Assembly (NCBI GenBank): GCA_903828035.1
Contig: CAIKKV010000181.1
Location: 1-9,172 of the forward strand
Source of the DNA: an uncultured bacterium
Lineage (GTDB): Bacteria; Verrucomicrobiota; Kiritimatiellia; CAIKKV01
Reading direction: 5' to 3'
Length of the DNA: 9,172 nt
Below are positions 7,650 through 9,172 of this stretch, piece by piece. Each line of letters starts with the position of its first letter. Within the stretch, counting starts at the first letter, position 1. Position numbers and translations under genes: made by a program. The notes beneath the pieces were generated by a model, which worked only from the letters and a program-made list of their open reading frames with translations, was not told the DNA's origin and searched no databases.

Positions 7650-7695
7650 TGAACGATCACAAGCACTGTAATCTCATTTGAACGATAATTTGAAC
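7650..7695. repeat. Three direct TGAAC words upstream of the repeat-protein gene
   Basis: TGAAC occurs at 7650-7654, 7679-7683 and 7691-7695, all in the same orientation. Two copies extend to ATTTGAAC (7676-7683 and 7688-7695), starting 12 bases apart. Two extend to TGAACGAT (7650-7657 and 7679-7686). They may be binding sites for an activator, but short words like these can also arise by chance. Confidence 0.3.
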
Positions 7696-7781
7696 TATGG
7701 CCATGTTAACGGGAATCCGCCGCCCTTGCGGACTATCCGAGTCAATTCGCAACCGCCCATCGCGCCAGTCCTGCCTGGAGG

Positions 7782-7797
7782 CGGCGATTCCTCGCCG
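7782..7797. other. GC-rich hairpin, function unknown
   Basis: CGGCGA and TCGCCG are perfectly complementary around a TTCC loop. No T-run follows on either strand, so it is not a standard intrinsic terminator. It lies about 95 bases before the plus-strand start and could be leader structure or chance. Confidence 0.3.
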
Positions 7798-7823
7798 TTA
7801 GAGCCAGTTCCCTCCTGATTGTC

Positions 7824-7851
7824 TTGCTGTTACGGATTTTCCTCCCATACT
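7824..7851 (+). promoter_or_regulatory. Weak sigma70-like promoter candidate for the propeller gene
   Basis: TTGCTG (7824-7829) and CATACT (7846-7851) are separated by 16 bases and sit 40-70 bases before the ATG at 7893. The matches to TTGACA and TATAAT are only partial (3 of 6 and 4 of 6), so this is a suggestion. Its placement upstream of a well-spaced ribosome binding site is reasonable. Confidence 0.25.
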
Positions 7852-7880
7852 ATGTGAACAGCCGGACATTTGAGGCTGGA

Positions 7881-7886
7881 AAGGAG
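7881..7886 (+). promoter_or_regulatory. Ribosome binding site of the propeller-like gene
   Basis: AAGGAG is followed by six bases (CCGCCC) and the ATG at 7893. This strong, well-spaced signal, together with the signal peptide that follows, shows the plus-strand frame to be the real gene here. Confidence 0.8.
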
Positions 7887-7892
7887 CCGCCC

Positions 7893-9172
7893 ATGCCAAT
7901 GAGAAACAGTCCGCGGATCGCGCTGCTGGTCCTGGCGGGCCTGGTCCTGCCGGGCCTGCTGCACGCCGCCCCCTGGGCGAAGTTCTATGGCGGGCCGGAC
8001 CAGGAGTTCCCCGCCCGCGTGACCCCGGGCGCCGCCGGCGCCTCCTTCCTGCTGGCGGGAACCCGGTCCTACGGCGCCGGCGAGACGGACGCCCTCTTCG
8101 CCAAGCTGGACGCCAGCGGGGCCGTGGAATGGGCCAAAACGCTGGGCGGCAAGGGGAACGACCTCCTCACCGTCGAACCCACGGCGGATGGCGGCTATTT
8201 CGTGGGCGGCCACACCGCCTCCTTCGGCGCCGGAAATCCGGCCGCGACCAACTTCAACGTGCTGTTCGCCAAGTTCGACTCGTCCTGGAGGACGGTGTCC
8301 CAGAAGGTGTGGGGCGGCGCCCGGGATGAACTCGCGGAGTTTTCCAGGACCGCCGACGGCGGCTTCCTCTTCCGGGGCTCGAGCGCCTCCTTCACGTCCG
8401 CCGGCGATGTGCGCGATGTCCTCCTGATCAAAATCAGCTCCGCCGGCGAGATGGTCTGGAGAAAGGTGTACCACGTCGGAAACGACGACGCGGTCGGCTC
8501 CACGATCGAACTGGCGGACGGCTACGTGCTGTCGTTCGGCACCGCGGAGGGGGACGCCGTCCTGCTCAAGGCCGGCAAGGACACGGGAGCGCTGCTGTGG
8601 AAGAAGAAGATCCATGCCACCGCCTTCCTGGGGATCCCGAAGCTGGCAAAGACCCTGGACGGCAGCGTGCTGGCGGCCTCGTCCCTGGCGACCGGGTTCG
8701 ACTCCCGGATCGTCCTGCTCAAGGTGGCGGGGGGAGACGGCTCGATCTCGTGGAAGCGGAGTTACGGCCACCCGACAGCCGGGGTGCTGCCGGTGTCCGT
8801 GGCCGAAAAGCCAGACGCCACGCTTGTCCTGGCCGGCACCCTGCTCGAGCCCAGCGGAACGAACTTCATCGCCAGTTCGCTTGTCATGAACCTCTCCACC
8901 TCGGGCGCGGTGCGGGTCCAGACGAAGCTGCAAGTCGCCGGCCGGCATCTGACGGCGGACGTCGCGCTGGCCGGGAAGCTGTGGTATGGCGTTTCGTTCG
9001 ATCCGGTTAAAACGAACTTCGACGCGGTGGTCGCGCGGCTGCGCAAGAGCACCTTCGAGCCGGAGTGGGCCAAAACCTCTGGCGGGCGGAACCCGGAGAG
9101 CGGAATCGCCTTCCACCAGGGAACCCGGTTCCTGTTCTCGGGGCACACCGAGAGCCTGGGCGGCGCCTCGCC
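7893..9172 (+). CDS. Exported beta-propeller-like repeat protein, 3' end beyond the window
   Basis: The frame from ATG 7893 stays open for 426 codons and two further bases, to the window edge. It begins with a Sec signal peptide: MPMRNSPRIA, then a Leu/Val/Ala/Gly core, with cleavage near LLHA/A (residue 25-26). The mature part is a series of ~47-56-residue repeats. Unit starts lie near W28, W80, S136, W189, W236, W287, V342 and W392. Each unit typically reads W-x-K-x-x-GG-x-x-x-[DE], then T-x-DGG-[YF]-x-x-x-G-x-[TS]-x-S[FY]-G, then [DN]-[AV]-L-[FL]-x-K. Examples are VEWAKTLGGKGND (78-90) and TADGGYFVGG (97-106). Such repeats are common in secreted proteins and probably fold as a beta-propeller, one blade per unit. 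No catalytic motif is visible and the function is unknown; binding or a structural surface role is an inference. It is divergent from the large repeat protein. A C-terminal anchoring domain may lie past the edge. Confidence 0.85.
   Translation, partial: MPMRNSPRIALLVLAGLVLPGLLHAAPWAKFYGGPDQEFPARVTPGAAGASFLLAGTRSYGAGETDALFAKLDASGAVEWAKTLGGKGNDLLTVEPTADGGYFVGGHTASFGAGNPAATNFNVLFAKFDSSWRTVSQKVWGGARDELAEFSRTADGGFLFRGSSASFTSAGDVRDVLLIKISSAGEMVWRKVYHVGNDDAVGSTIELADGYVLSFGTAEGDAVLLKAGKDTGALLWKKKIHATAFLGIPKLAKTLDGSVLAASSLATGFDSRIVLLKVAGGDGSISWKRSYGHPTAGVLPVSVAEKPDATLVLAGTLLEPSGTNFIASSLVMNLSTSGAVRVQTKLQVAGRHLTADVALAGKLWYGVSFDPVKTNFDAVVARLRKSTFEPEWAKTSGGRNPESGIAFHQGTRFLFSGHTESLGGAS

Larger units (their letters stand above)
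7609..7892. other. Divergent intergenic region between two exported-protein genes
   Basis: These 284 bases lie between the oppositely oriented starts at 7608 and 7893, so promoters for both genes are expected here. The half next to the minus-strand gene (about 7609-7710) is visibly AT-richer than the surrounding DNA. It contains a dyad (7621-7643) and three TGAAC words (7650, 7679, 7691). The other half contains a GC hairpin (7782-7797) and a weak sigma70-like candidate on the plus strand. No convincing small ORF or RNA gene was seen. Confidence 0.6.

Noticed and set aside
7830..9146. A 438-codon minus-strand frame
   Set aside because: It lies antisense to the plus-strand frame that has a strong ribosome binding site, a signal peptide and regular repeats. 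Its own product has no recognisable features.

Overview
The window is GC-rich DNA from a Gram-negative-type bacterium. It encodes parts of a tripartite RND efflux system, a very large exported beta-helix protein and an exported beta-propeller-like protein. The big Gly/Ala/Thr/Asn-rich protein carries autotransporter-associated beta-strand repeats but no outer-membrane barrel and no PEP-CTERM tail. That style reminds me of the PVC group (Verrucomicrobiota/Kiritimatiellota). This taxonomic guess rests on protein style only; there is no rRNA or other marker here.

Layout. Positions 1-287 (+) hold the C-terminal end of a periplasmic adaptor (membrane fusion protein). After 21 bases comes a complete 1030-residue RND inner-membrane permease (309-3401, +). 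The two almost certainly form one operon. No outer-membrane channel gene follows, so that partner lies upstream or elsewhere. A short convergent gap (3402-3489) separates the permease from a 1372-residue exported repeat protein on the minus strand (3490-7608). A 284-base divergent intergenic region (7609-7892) is less GC-rich near the minus-strand gene. It contains a 23-base imperfect dyad, three TGAAC words and a GC hairpin. A plus-strand gene starts at 7893 with a strong ribosome binding site and a signal peptide, and runs off the right edge still open after 426 codons. It is built of about eight ~50-residue repeats and is probably a secreted beta-propeller. The long antisense frame over it is a shadow.

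Most notable point. The permease has the normal RND architecture, but every position matching the AcrB proton-relay set is substituted: D407 to S399, D408 to N400, K940 to N929, R971 to E959 and T978 to V966. The reading frame is intact, so it may be a pump with a different energy-coupling mode or a divergent subfamily.

The two right-hand genes are divergent, both encode exported repeat proteins, and they share an intergenic region with candidate operators. Joint regulation is possible but unproven. I found no mobile element, CRISPR array, tRNA or rRNA.
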